DNA of 64,000 nt, from NCBI GenBank assembly GCA_947644545.1, contig CANRZW010000007.1, forward strand, positions 1 through 64,000. The letters run 5' to 3'. Each line of letters begins with the position of its first letter. The first letter of the stretch is position 1. The notes below the pieces were generated by a model. That model was not told the DNA's origin and ran no database searches. It saw nothing but the letters and a program-made list of their open reading frames with translations. The DNA is from an uncultured Lachnospiraceae bacterium. GTDB taxonomy: Bacteria; Bacillota; Clostridia; Lachnospirales; Lachnospiraceae. Both the position numbers and the translations under genes were made by a program. Shown one piece after another: positions 54,051-62,515 of this stretch.

Positions 54051-54098
54051 AAAAAAGGGACTGCACAGATTATTAATACAGTCTATGCAGTCCTTTTC
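54051..54098 (-). terminator. Terminator of the FAD oxidoreductase gene
   Basis: AAGGACTGCATAGA and TCTGTGCAGTCC arms, then CTTTTTT on the minus strand, about 60 bases after the gene's stop. Confidence 0.85.
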
Positions 54099-54159
54099 TT
54101 TCCTATGTCAATCGATGTTTGCAGAATCCCTTGCGCCTGGCGCCGCAAATCCATAAAGC

Positions 54160-55539
54160 TTACCCTGCTGACTGCCCTGCGATATCCCGCGCCACATACA
54201 CCCCGCTGGCAGAGGCATGAGACAGGGAATGGGTAACGCCGCTTCCGTCGCCTATGATATACAGCCCCTTATGCTTCGTCTCCAGATGCTCATCAATCGC
54301 CACTTCCATGTTATAGAATTTCACTTCCACCCCGTACAGCAGCGTATCGTCATTGGCCGTGCCCGGCGCGATCTTATCCAGCGCATAGATCATCTCGATA
54401 ATACCGTCCAGAATACGCTTCGGCAATACCAGGCTTAAGTCTCCCGGCGTGGCCGCCAGCGTAGGCTGTACCAGACCTTCCTCGATCCGCTTCTCATTGC
54501 TGCGCCGTCCCCGCACAAGGTCGCCGAAACGCTGCACGATCACACCGCCGCCCAGCATATTCGACAGCTTCGCGATACTCTCGCCGTAACCGTTGCTGTC
54601 CTTAAAAGGCTCGGAAAAATGCTTCGCCACAAGCAGCGCAAAATTCGTGTTCTCGGTCTGCTTATCCGCCCCCTCATAGCTGTGTCCGTTCACCGTCACA
54701 ATGCCGTTGGTGTTCTCGTTGACCACGATGCCGTGAGGATTCATACAGAAAGTGCGCACCCTATCCTCAAATTTCTCCGTCCGGTAGACGATCTTACTCT
54801 CATACAGCTCATCCGTCAGATGGGAAAAGATCACCGCCGGCAGTTCCACGCGCACACCGATATCCACACGGTTGGATTTCGTCCGGATATCCAGCTCCCG
54901 GCACACATGTTCCATCCATTTGCTGCCGCTGCGCCCTACGGATATGACGCATTTGTCACATTCAAAAGATTCCTCCTCGCAGACTACACGGTAGCTTCCT
55001 CCCAGATTCTCCACCGTTTTGACCGGCATATCAAAGTAGAACTCCACGCTGTTCTTTAACTCCGCATACAGATTCTCAAGCACGATATAGTTGATATCCG
55101 TCCCCAGATGGCGCACGGAAGCATCCAGCAGACTCAGCTTGTTCTGCAGGCACAGCTTCTTGAAATGCGTTCCGGTAGTACTGTACAGCTTCGTACCCTC
55201 CCCGCCGTATTTCATGTTGATCTCATCCACATACTTCATCAGGTCGATGGCCTGCTTCCGGCCCACGTACTCATACAGCGTACCGCCGAAATCGTTGGTG
55301 ATATTATATTTTCCGTCGGAAAAGGCTCCTGCCCCGCCGAAGCCGCTCATAATCGAACAGGTCTTACAATGAATGCAGCTTTTTACCTTGTCACCGTCGA
55401 TCGGGCAGCGACGCATCTTAAGTTCATGCCCGGATTCAAACACCGCGATCTTCAACTGCTTTTCCTGCTGCAGCAGTTCATAGGCGGTGAAGATGCCACC
55501 CGGTCCTGCACCGATAATAATAACGTCATATTTCATCAT
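54160..55539 (-). CDS. NAD(P)/FAD-dependent oxidoreductase
   Basis: A 459-residue flavoprotein. It begins with the FAD dinucleotide motif (DVIIIGAGPGGIFTAYEL, then Glu in VFESGHEL), a Cys cluster CIHCKTCSIMSGFGGAGAFSDGKYN, and the C-terminal FAD motif (GLYIIGDGSGVTHSLSHASASGVYVARDI). This is the family of large FAD-dependent proteins ('FAD-dependent dehydrogenases' with Cys motif) whose substrate is unknown. GGAGGG precedes the ATG. A terminator follows. Confidence 0.88.
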   Translation of the reverse strand: MMKYDVIIIGAGPGGIFTAYELLQQEKQLKIAVFESGHELKMRRCPIDGDKVKSCIHCKTCSIMSGFGGAGAFSDGKYNITNDFGGTLYEYVGRKQAIDLMKYVDEINMKYGGEGTKLYSTTGTHFKKLCLQNKLSLLDASVRHLGTDINYIVLENLYAELKNSVEFYFDMPVKTVENLGGSYRVVCEEESFECDKCVISVGRSGSKWMEHVCRELDIRTKSNRVDIGVRVELPAVIFSHLTDELYESKIVYRTEKFEDRVRTFCMNPHGIVVNENTNGIVTVNGHSYEGADKQTENTNFALLVAKHFSEPFKDSNGYGESIAKLSNMLGGGVIVQRFGDLVRGRRSNEKRIEEGLVQPTLAATPGDLSLVLPKRILDGIIEMIYALDKIAPGTANDDTLLYGVEVKFYNMEVAIDEHLETKHKGLYIIGDGSGVTHSLSHASASGVYVARDIAGQSAG

Positions 55540-55631
55540 TGCTTACCCTCCATACGCTTACCCTTCTCTGTTACCGTGCCGCTTTGTCACAGCCTGCCAG
55601 GACTACACAAGCACAGGCCCGAATCATTGTA

Positions 55632-56894
55632 TCATGGGGCCATCCGTCTGTCACCCGTTTCCTGCAAAAAATCCTGGAAAGAAGGACAAGTCACTGTAAT
55701 ACACTCCTGCCCCTGATCAAGATGAAAGCTTCCGCTCCCCTTCTTCCCTGTCAGAATATAGGTACCCTTAAATCCGGTAAGAACCGCCATACCGTTTTCG
55801 TCTGTCCGGATCTTTTCTGCCGTATGCCACTCTCTGTGGACCAGATCCTTCAACTTGTGATAGGAAGGCTTCTCACTGTTATCTGTCCTCAGCACGCCGC
55901 TTGGCGCCCCGAGCCATGCGCCGTCCGTAAAGTCCCACCCGGTGATCGCTTCTACGAGAGGATGCGCAAAGAGGAATCGATACATATCTTCCATTTCTTC
56001 CGCCTGTCGCTTCTCTCCCTCCGGCGTACTCGGCCATTCCGGAATCTGATAATCATTCAGATCCACAATATGGGACGGCATGATGTGACCGGATACCAGT
56101 GTATTCTCTGTAAAATGCAGCGGCAGTCCAAATCCCTCAAACCGCTCCAGGATCTCTGCAAGCTTCTCTCTGCCCATATATCCCTGGTGCTGGTGTGTCT
56201 GCAGACCGATCGCACTGATCGGCACACCGGCATCGAGACACTCATCGATCAACTTCGCATACCTGTCGCTCAGATTAAAGTCATTGATCAGAAGCACTGC
56301 CTGCGGATTGGCTGCTTTGGCCGCCGCGAACACTTCTTTGACAAGATTGAGACGCCCGTATTCCTTACAGATCCTTGTGACTGCATTATCATATTTGTCG
56401 AACTCCGGCATGATGACCACTTCATTGATCACATCCCACATGTCGATCACGCCGGCGAAAGCCGTCACATCTCTGTGGATCCTTTCCAGCTGTTTGTCCA
56501 TAATCGTCTTGTTATCATATTTCATCAGCCAGTCCGCACACACCGTATGCCAGCAGAGGGGATGGCCTTTTATCTTTTTGCCATGGTCCTGTAAATATCC
56601 GGACGCATTCATGCGGCTCTCAAATGCCGGAGCATTCTCCTGTTCCTCATATCTGCCCCAGTAGAAGGACATCGTGCCATAATTATACAGTTCCAGCCAT
56701 TTGTGCATCCGCTCTTCGTAGAAAGCATCCCCTTTTTTCTCGTTGGTCAGTGGAATCGCATCAAAGGCTCCGCAGCCGAACAGGAAATCATGATTCCGCA
56801 ATTCTGCCTGAAATTCTGCGTTTTTAACTATATTACCGGTTTCATCCACCACTCGGATGCGGGCGGCTGCTTTTCTATGTGTATATTGTTCCAT
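55632..56894 (-). CDS. xynA: Cytosolic GH10 beta-1,4-xylanase
   Basis: A 420-residue enzyme without signal peptide. The GH10 barrel shows CWHTVCADWL, acid/base Glu158 in WDVINEVV, substrate residues in INDFNL and LQTHQHQG, and the nucleophile Glu263 in HFTENTLVSG, where ITELD is usual. It would act on short xylo-oligosaccharides brought in by the nearby ABC importer. AGGAGG precedes the ATG. The gene has its own terminator-separated unit after GH39. The unusual nucleophile context is worth noting but keeps the Glu. Confidence 0.9.
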   Translation of the reverse strand: MEQYTHRKAAARIRVVDETGNIVKNAEFQAELRNHDFLFGCGAFDAIPLTNEKKGDAFYEERMHKWLELYNYGTMSFYWGRYEEQENAPAFESRMNASGYLQDHGKKIKGHPLCWHTVCADWLMKYDNKTIMDKQLERIHRDVTAFAGVIDMWDVINEVVIMPEFDKYDNAVTRICKEYGRLNLVKEVFAAAKAANPQAVLLINDFNLSDRYAKLIDECLDAGVPISAIGLQTHQHQGYMGREKLAEILERFEGFGLPLHFTENTLVSGHIMPSHIVDLNDYQIPEWPSTPEGEKRQAEEMEDMYRFLFAHPLVEAITGWDFTDGAWLGAPSGVLRTDNSEKPSYHKLKDLVHREWHTAEKIRTDENGMAVLTGFKGTYILTGKKGSGSFHLDQGQECITVTCPSFQDFLQETGDRRMAP

Positions 56895-57000
56895 ACTTCC
56901 TCCTATTCTACCGTTCCTTTACGATAGTTTCTCATGTTCTTATCTTACCATAACGCCATCGATGATACAAATGCGATCATCGCTTTTGATAGATATGCTA

Positions 57001-57032
57001 AGAAAACAGCAAGGCGGCATTCCTGCCGCCTC
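57001..57032 (-). terminator. Terminator of the GH39 gene
   Basis: AGGCGGCA and TGCCGCCT arms with a four-base loop, followed on the minus strand by TGCTGTTTTCTT. GH10 therefore probably has its own promoter in 56895-57000, where the inverted halves CGATGAT (56960-56966) and ATCATCG (56976-56982) could be an operator. Confidence 0.75.
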
Positions 57033-57038
57033 GCACTC

Positions 57039-58556
57039 TCAGTTCTTCTGCATCACTCGCTCATAATCGTATCCACGATCACCCGTCATCGTTATCGGGC
57101 AAAGCTCAAAATACACCACGCCATGTTCCTTGATTGTCAGAGCAGCCTGTACATTTTGATCCGCTGCTTTCAACTTTCTTTCGGCAAGAAACGGCCGCGC
57201 AGCCTCCTTGAGCAGTTTCTTCTGTCTTTCACTCAGGTGGACAGGCTCCCCCATATCATGCCAGAACCGTATTGGATTACAGGTATCCTCGTCTACCGTC
57301 TTCGTAATGAGAAGGTATTCTCCCTCCCCGCCTACCGGAAGATCGATCATAACCTCCAGTTCCCGTCCCGACCTTTTCCTTGTCGTATTCCACACAATGC
57401 CCTGATAACCTCCGTCTTTCGTACAGAGCACTACCATATCCTCTGTCTTCAGGACACATTCCCCACACAAGTCCTTATAAAACTTGAAGGTCCAGAAGGT
57501 CGGTTTCGGGATACACCCGTTGGCTACCAGTCCGAATCCGCCATGGAACGGTGTAAAGGGAACTCCCTGCTCTTCAAAGATATCTCCGAATGTCCAGTAA
57601 GAATAGGACTCATTCACATCGCCCAGTCTGGATAACTGCCGTGCAATATAAGCGGCATTCTGGTTTGTATCATGAAGCGGGCAGTTCGGAATGTAAGAGG
57701 TATTAAATTCCGTTATATATATTTCCGTTCCTCTGTATTCATCAAAGCTGTCAATAATATCTCTGGTCGTCTTAAGGTTGGAAAATCCCTGCTCGGCATC
57801 GGTAAGTTCCGTATATCCGTAATGGCCGATATGTTTCGGCAGTTCTGTCGTATAGTGGTGTCTGGTCACGAAATCCGGTCTGATCTCCTCCCTCCGGCAG
57901 AAACTCAGAAATTCCCTGATCCAAAGTTCATCCTGAACGCCGCAGATGGCCGGACCACCCACCCGGAAGCGCGGATCCAGGCTCTTGATCGCCCGGAAAG
58001 AATACCGAAATAACTTAAAATATTCTTTCATATCGGCGTCTTTCCAGAACCCGGGCAGATTAGGCTCGTTCCACACCTCGATCGGCCAGCTCACGACCTC
58101 TTCCTCTCCATAGCGTTCCATCAGATGACGCAGAGTGGCCGTCACCATATCGCACCACGCCTCATAGCTTTTGGGCGGTGTGGTATTCCCTTTCCAGTAG
58201 AAAATGGTCTGTTCTCCGGAAGCCATCTTCTCCGGCATAAATCCAAGTTCAAGGAACGGGCGCAGCCCCAGTTCCCTGTAGCTGTCCATCACCAGATCTA
58301 AGTATGTAAAATTATACTCCGCTCTCTTAACGCCGTCCGCATCCTCATACTCCTGATAGATCGCCATATCATCCGAAAAAAGGCCATGGCCGCGAATGTG
58401 ACGAAAACCGATCTCTTCCTGCACAAGCTTAAGCTGGTCCAGATACTCCTTCTGTAAAGCCAGACCCATCCTGCCTGTGCCGATGCAGTGATCTACCTGA
58501 TTATGAAAAGGCATTCTGCTGCTTCTGTCAATTTGATAATGTTTGCTTTCTTTCAT
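57039..58556 (-). CDS. xynB: GH39 beta-xylosidase
   Basis: A 505-residue cytosolic enzyme that releases xylose from the ends of xylo-oligosaccharides. Family signature: acid/base Glu164 in IEVWNEPNLPGFW and nucleophile Glu283 in IYITEFNTSY. It lacks a signal peptide. GGAAGGAG precedes the ATG. It follows the ABC permease genes in the same direction, with a hairpin between them. Confidence 0.93.
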   Translation of the reverse strand: MKESKHYQIDRSSRMPFHNQVDHCIGTGRMGLALQKEYLDQLKLVQEEIGFRHIRGHGLFSDDMAIYQEYEDADGVKRAEYNFTYLDLVMDSYRELGLRPFLELGFMPEKMASGEQTIFYWKGNTTPPKSYEAWCDMVTATLRHLMERYGEEEVVSWPIEVWNEPNLPGFWKDADMKEYFKLFRYSFRAIKSLDPRFRVGGPAICGVQDELWIREFLSFCRREEIRPDFVTRHHYTTELPKHIGHYGYTELTDAEQGFSNLKTTRDIIDSFDEYRGTEIYITEFNTSYIPNCPLHDTNQNAAYIARQLSRLGDVNESYSYWTFGDIFEEQGVPFTPFHGGFGLVANGCIPKPTFWTFKFYKDLCGECVLKTEDMVVLCTKDGGYQGIVWNTTRKRSGRELEVMIDLPVGGEGEYLLITKTVDEDTCNPIRFWHDMGEPVHLSERQKKLLKEAARPFLAERKLKAADQNVQAALTIKEHGVVYFELCPITMTGDRGYDYERVMQKN

Positions 58557-58674
58557 TACTACTCCTTCCTTTTTTCTGTTCCCGGTTTATTTTCGTCGTT
58601 TATCGTATGTTCCAGAATCTTTACGATGATTATTTTAACATATTTTGTGCATTTACTCCTATATTTCTGCAATT

Positions 58675-58715
58675 AAAGCGCTGCAAATTCACTGTTAATG
58701 AATTTGCAGCGCTTT
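58675..58715. other. Perfect 17-bp hairpin between permease and GH39 genes
   Basis: Arms 58675-58691 and 58699-58715 (beginning AAAGCGCTGC) match over 17 bases with loop CTGTTAA. There is no T run on the minus strand, so it may be a partial terminator or an mRNA-stabilising element that lowers GH39 expression relative to the importer. Confidence 0.6.
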
Positions 58716-58751
58716 AACAGCCATAAGCTTAAATCTCAAGCTATAAGCCAG

Positions 58752-59636
58752 TTATCCCTTAACCGCACCGATAGCAATACCCTTCACAAAATACTGTTGT
58801 ACAAAGGGATAAACAATCATGATCGGCAATACTCCCATTACCGTCAGCGCCATGCGGACAGAAGTTGAAGGCAGGTCCGCCGTATTCACACTTCCGCCGG
58901 ACTGCGCCTGCTGCCGCAGGGAATCGAGATCCCTCTGAATATTCATCAACAATACCTGAATACTGAACATCCGGTCATCGTTAAGATAATACAGACCATT
59001 CATCCAGTCATTCCAATAAGCCAGGCCAACCAGCAGACCGATCGTTGCAATGATCGGCAGAGCCATGGGAAGCACGATACCGAAGAGGATCTTAAACTCA
59101 CTGGCGCCGTCCACCCTCGCCGCCTCGACAACGGCATCCGGAATATTGGATGTGAAGTAGGTACGCATCATAATGACATTGAACGCACTCAGCAGCAGGT
59201 TCGGAACCAACAGTGCAAATATAGTATTGCGAATATGGAAAGTCTGCGTCCACATCAGATAAGACGGTACCAGTCCTCCGGAAAACAGCATGGTGAAAAA
59301 CAGATAAAAAGCAAAAACATTACGTCCCGGCAGTTCTCTCCTGGATAGCGGATAGGCATACAAAGTAGTGAACAGCAGATTGCACAGCGTACCCACTATC
59401 GTTATCATGAAAGAAATACCGTAGCCACGTACCACTGCGGAGGATTTCGTCATCAGATACTCATATGCATAAGTACTGAATTTCTCGGGAAAGAAACTGT
59501 AACCGTTGGTAACAAGCGTCTGCTCCTCCGTAAAGGAAGACATGATCAGCAGTACAAAAGGCGCCAGCGCACAAATAACGAGAATGACAAACAAAATATG
59601 GGCAAAAATCTGAAACCCTTTTCCCTTTTCTACCAT
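58752..59636 (-). CDS. Carbohydrate ABC importer permease, YtcP/LplC type
   Basis: A 294-residue membrane protein with six helices. It contains the ABC permease EAA-type loop (EAARVDGASEFKILFGIVLPMALPIIATI) and ends in FVKGIAIGAVKG, typical of the LplC/YtcP group. It partners with the permease 17 bases upstream. GGAGG precedes the ATG. It probably carries xylo-oligosaccharides or related oligosaccharides. Confidence 0.93.
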   Translation of the reverse strand: MVEKGKGFQIFAHILFVILVICALAPFVLLIMSSFTEEQTLVTNGYSFFPEKFSTYAYEYLMTKSSAVVRGYGISFMITIVGTLCNLLFTTLYAYPLSRRELPGRNVFAFYLFFTMLFSGGLVPSYLMWTQTFHIRNTIFALLVPNLLLSAFNVIMMRTYFTSNIPDAVVEAARVDGASEFKILFGIVLPMALPIIATIGLLVGLAYWNDWMNGLYYLNDDRMFSIQVLLMNIQRDLDSLRQQAQSGGSVNTADLPSTSVRMALTVMGVLPIMIVYPFVQQYFVKGIAIGAVKG

Positions 59637-59653
59637 AATCTATACCTCCTTCT

Positions 59654-60571
59654 TTAAAACAGGGAACTTTCATTGTCCACTTTGCGGACAACAAAGTTGG
59701 CGGTTACCACCAGAATGAATCCCACAACGGACTGATATACGCCGGCGGCGGAAGACATACCGATGTTGTTGGTCTGCATCAGGCCGCGATATACATAAGT
59801 ATCGATGGTCTGAGTCACACTGATCAAAGGACCTGAATTCTGAGGCACCTGATAGAACAGACCAAAATCAGAACGGAAGATCCCGCCAAGCGCCATCAGT
59901 GTCAGAATAATGATCGTAGAACGCAGGCTGGGCAGCGTAACATTCCATACCTGCTGCCAGCGGTTGGCTCCGTCCACCACGGCTGCCTCATATAAAGTAT
60001 GATCGATGCCGCAAATGGTAGCATAATACAGGATCATGTTATATCCCAGATTCTTCCAGACATTGATGATGACCAGGATAACCGGCCAGTATTTCGGCGT
60101 GTTGTACCAGTCGATTGCCTCCATGCCAAAAGCCTTCAACAGCGAATTGTTAATATAGCCGTTGCCGCTGCTTAAGAAAGCAAATGCCAGATAACTGACA
60201 ATAACCATCGAAATCAGATACGGAATCAAGATTACGGTCTGATAGAACTGCTTCGCTCTTTTACTGCGAACTTCATTCAGAATAATGGCAATGGAAACAG
60301 CCAATACAGTTCCCAATGCAATAAATACCAGATTATAAAGCAATGTGTTACGAATCATAACAAAAGCATCGTTTGTCCGGAACAAAAAAGAAAAATTATT
60401 GAACCCACACCACGGACTGCCGTAGATGCCGTCTCTGGCGTTATACTGCCGGAAGGCGATCTGAATACCGAACATGGGAATATAGCAGTTAATAAACAAG
60501 TAGATAACGCCGGGCATGAACATCAAATAAAGGGGCCAGAAACGCTTCATTGTTTTTCCGAATTTCTTCAT
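59654..60571 (-). CDS. Carbohydrate ABC importer permease, LplB type
   Basis: A 305-residue membrane protein. The start at 60571 is chosen because GGAGG lies seven bases upstream. Motifs: RFWPLYLMFMPGVIYLFINCYIPMFGIQIAFRQYN at the N-terminus and EAAVVDGANRWQQVWNVTLPSLRSTIIILTLMALG as the loop that contacts the ATPase. It forms the other half of the channel. No ATPase gene is in this cluster. Confidence 0.93.
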   Translation of the reverse strand: MKKFGKTMKRFWPLYLMFMPGVIYLFINCYIPMFGIQIAFRQYNARDGIYGSPWCGFNNFSFLFRTNDAFVMIRNTLLYNLVFIALGTVLAVSIAIILNEVRSKRAKQFYQTVILIPYLISMVIVSYLAFAFLSSGNGYINNSLLKAFGMEAIDWYNTPKYWPVILVIINVWKNLGYNMILYYATICGIDHTLYEAAVVDGANRWQQVWNVTLPSLRSTIIILTLMALGGIFRSDFGLFYQVPQNSGPLISVTQTIDTYVYRGLMQTNNIGMSSAAGVYQSVVGFILVVTANFVVRKVDNESSLF

Positions 60572-60666
60572 ATTCATTCCTCCATAAGATTTAAAAGCGG
60601 GCTGAGAATTTCCCATACCCGCCTTATCTTTACAACATGATCAGTTATACAGCTTCTAAATTTCTC

Positions 60667-62193
60667 TTACTTCCCTGCAAGAAATTCATCCAGCTGTTTC
60701 TGTTTCTCGGCAATGATCTCATTGATCCCGGCAGCCTCCAGCTCGGCAATGAACTTCGGCAGATTCTCTGCCGGATCCATAGCGCCCCACCGTAAAGCCG
60801 TATGATATGATGAAATTACGTTATTGCAGGCAGTAACCTGATTCATCACAGAACTGCTGTCCCAGGAAAAACCATGTGCCGGGCTGGCAGCTCCTTCATT
60901 GTTGAACTTGTTAAGCTGTTCCCACAAGTCAGTATCAGTGCCTTCCCAGACCGGCGTAAGCTGCTGATTCGGCCAGGACCAGTCAACGGAAGAATATCCG
61001 CTGGCATTGGGATCCACACCTTCAGGAGTCGTAATGGTAGTCTTGGAATCGTCTGTATAGACCCAATGTTTGCCTTCAATACCATTAATAAGCAGATTGG
61101 ACACTTCAGCGTCGGTGTACATCAGATTCCACAGCTCCATAGCCTTCTCCGGATGCGGAGAGGAATAAGGAATAATAAAGGAATTGCCATTGGAACAGTC
61201 CGTATATTTATAAGGCTCGATGACCTTCATAAATACGACTTCCTTACCTGTTGACTTATAGTTCTCAAATTCCTTGCCGGGCTTCCAGTTCTCAAACATG
61301 GCAAACCCGTTGCCGGAAAGCAGGTTATTCTCTGTCGTCGTCGTAGCATCCGGCATGATCAGCCCTTCCTGATTCCATTTGTACATCATCTCACAGAATT
61401 CACGATAACTGTCCATAGCATAGTAGTTAACAACTTTTGTGCTGTCACTAAATGCATTCTCCAGAACTCCCAGATTATCTCCGAGCGGATCAATCGGGAA
61501 CGACTCCTGCATACCGCCGCCGGCCCAGGTAGGGACCAGAGGATACATATCAGGGTACGCCTCGTGGACCTTCTTTAAGATTTCATACATGTCATCGTAT
61601 GTACCCATCTCCGGAACAGTTATACCCAACTCATCTACAATATCTTTCCGCATGGAAAAACCGGCAGAATGAGAAGTATCCTTCATATCAGGAAGCGCAT
61701 ACAACACGCCGCCGAAACGGCAGGCATCCAAATCCACAGGATTGATCACTTCCAGGGCCCCCTGGCCATACTGCTCAACCAATTCATCCAGGCCGGTAGC
61801 ATAACTGTTACGCACGATCGTAGCCAGCTGACCGTTCACATTATTATAATTCAGCAGATCGATAGCCTCCCCGGAGGAAAGCGCCAGATTAATCTGTTCC
61901 GCATCCTGACCGCGAACCAGTTCAATCTCCACACCGATCTTCTCGCGTGTGATTTCACTGACTGCCGCAGCAACCTCATTACAATCCTCCGTATCGGCGG
62001 TGCCAACTCCCCAGACAACCAATTTTACGATCTCACCATTGTCCGTTGTACCGCCTGTACTTTCACCGCCGCCTGAACCGCCGTCACCTGTACCGGACGC
62101 ACTGCCGCCTGAACCGCCGCCACATGCTGCCAGGCTGACTGCTGTCAGACATGCAAGCATGACTGCTGTACCTTTTTTCCAAAATTTCATCAT
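60667..62193 (-). CDS. Extracellular sugar-binding lipoprotein of the importer
   Basis: A 508-residue lipoprotein with a signal peptide and lipobox (AVSLAACGG; Cys at about 24) and a Gly/Ser-rich linker. The rest is a family-1 type solute-binding protein (EIVKLVVWGVGTADTEDCNEVAAAVSEI). It captures the sugar outside and hands it to the two permeases downstream. The promoter with an 11-base G/C run lies upstream. It is distinct from the partial binding protein at 62.5 kb. Confidence 0.92.
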   Translation of the reverse strand: MMKFWKKGTAVMLACLTAVSLAACGGGSGGSASGTGDGGSGGGESTGGTTDNGEIVKLVVWGVGTADTEDCNEVAAAVSEITREKIGVEIELVRGQDAEQINLALSSGEAIDLLNYNNVNGQLATIVRNSYATGLDELVEQYGQGALEVINPVDLDACRFGGVLYALPDMKDTSHSAGFSMRKDIVDELGITVPEMGTYDDMYEILKKVHEAYPDMYPLVPTWAGGGMQESFPIDPLGDNLGVLENAFSDSTKVVNYYAMDSYREFCEMMYKWNQEGLIMPDATTTTENNLLSGNGFAMFENWKPGKEFENYKSTGKEVVFMKVIEPYKYTDCSNGNSFIIPYSSPHPEKAMELWNLMYTDAEVSNLLINGIEGKHWVYTDDSKTTITTPEGVDPNASGYSSVDWSWPNQQLTPVWEGTDTDLWEQLNKFNNEGAASPAHGFSWDSSSVMNQVTACNNVISSYHTALRWGAMDPAENLPKFIAELEAAGINEIIAEKQKQLDEFLAGK

Positions 62194-62260
62194 TTACACA
62201 TTCAACTCCTTCATAATAATTGTAGTAGTTATTAGCGCCCCTCTCCAAGGGCTGTTTTGT

Positions 62261-62278
62261 TTGTTTAACGCTAAACAA
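62261..62278. promoter_or_regulatory. Operator-like inverted repeat downstream of the importer promoter
   Basis: TTGTTTAACGCTAAACAA is a 7-4-7 inverted repeat located about 13 to 30 bases after the -10. This position suits a repressor, for example of LacI, ROK or GntR type. No such repressor gene is in the window next to it. Confidence 0.6.
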
Positions 62279-62290
62279 GCTTGTATTCAC

Positions 62291-62320
62291 ATTTTACCCC
62301 CCCCCCCGGTATAATGTCAA
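62291..62320 (-). promoter_or_regulatory. Importer promoter with a poly-G spacer
   Basis: On the minus strand TTGACA (62320-62315) and TAAAAT (62296-62291) are separated by 18 bases, 11 of which are an unbroken G run (C on the plus strand, 62297-62307). The +1 would fall near 62284, about 90 bases before the binding-protein gene. Slippage in the run would change the spacer length and so promoter strength. Confidence 0.75.
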
Positions 62321-62447
62321 CAAAAATCAATCAAAAAACAAAAAATGGTAGCATAATGATCGCAACCATATTTGTTTTTTTATTTTCTTTCTTAATTTTG
62401 TACATATATATCATTAAATCATCTTTCTGCTTCATGCATACCGCACG

Positions 62448-62485
62448 AAAAAAACAGAGGGCAGACTACGCTGCCCCCCTGTCAA
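62448..62485 (-). terminator. Terminator of the partial binding-protein gene
   Basis: CAGGGGGGCAG and CTGCCCTCTG arms around CGTAGT, followed by seven T on the minus strand. It separates the 62.5 kb gene from the importer promoter. The rest of 62321-62447 is AT-rich with no gene. Confidence 0.88.
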
Positions 62486-62515
62486 TTCTATTCTTTCTGT
62501 TTATTTCATTATTAT

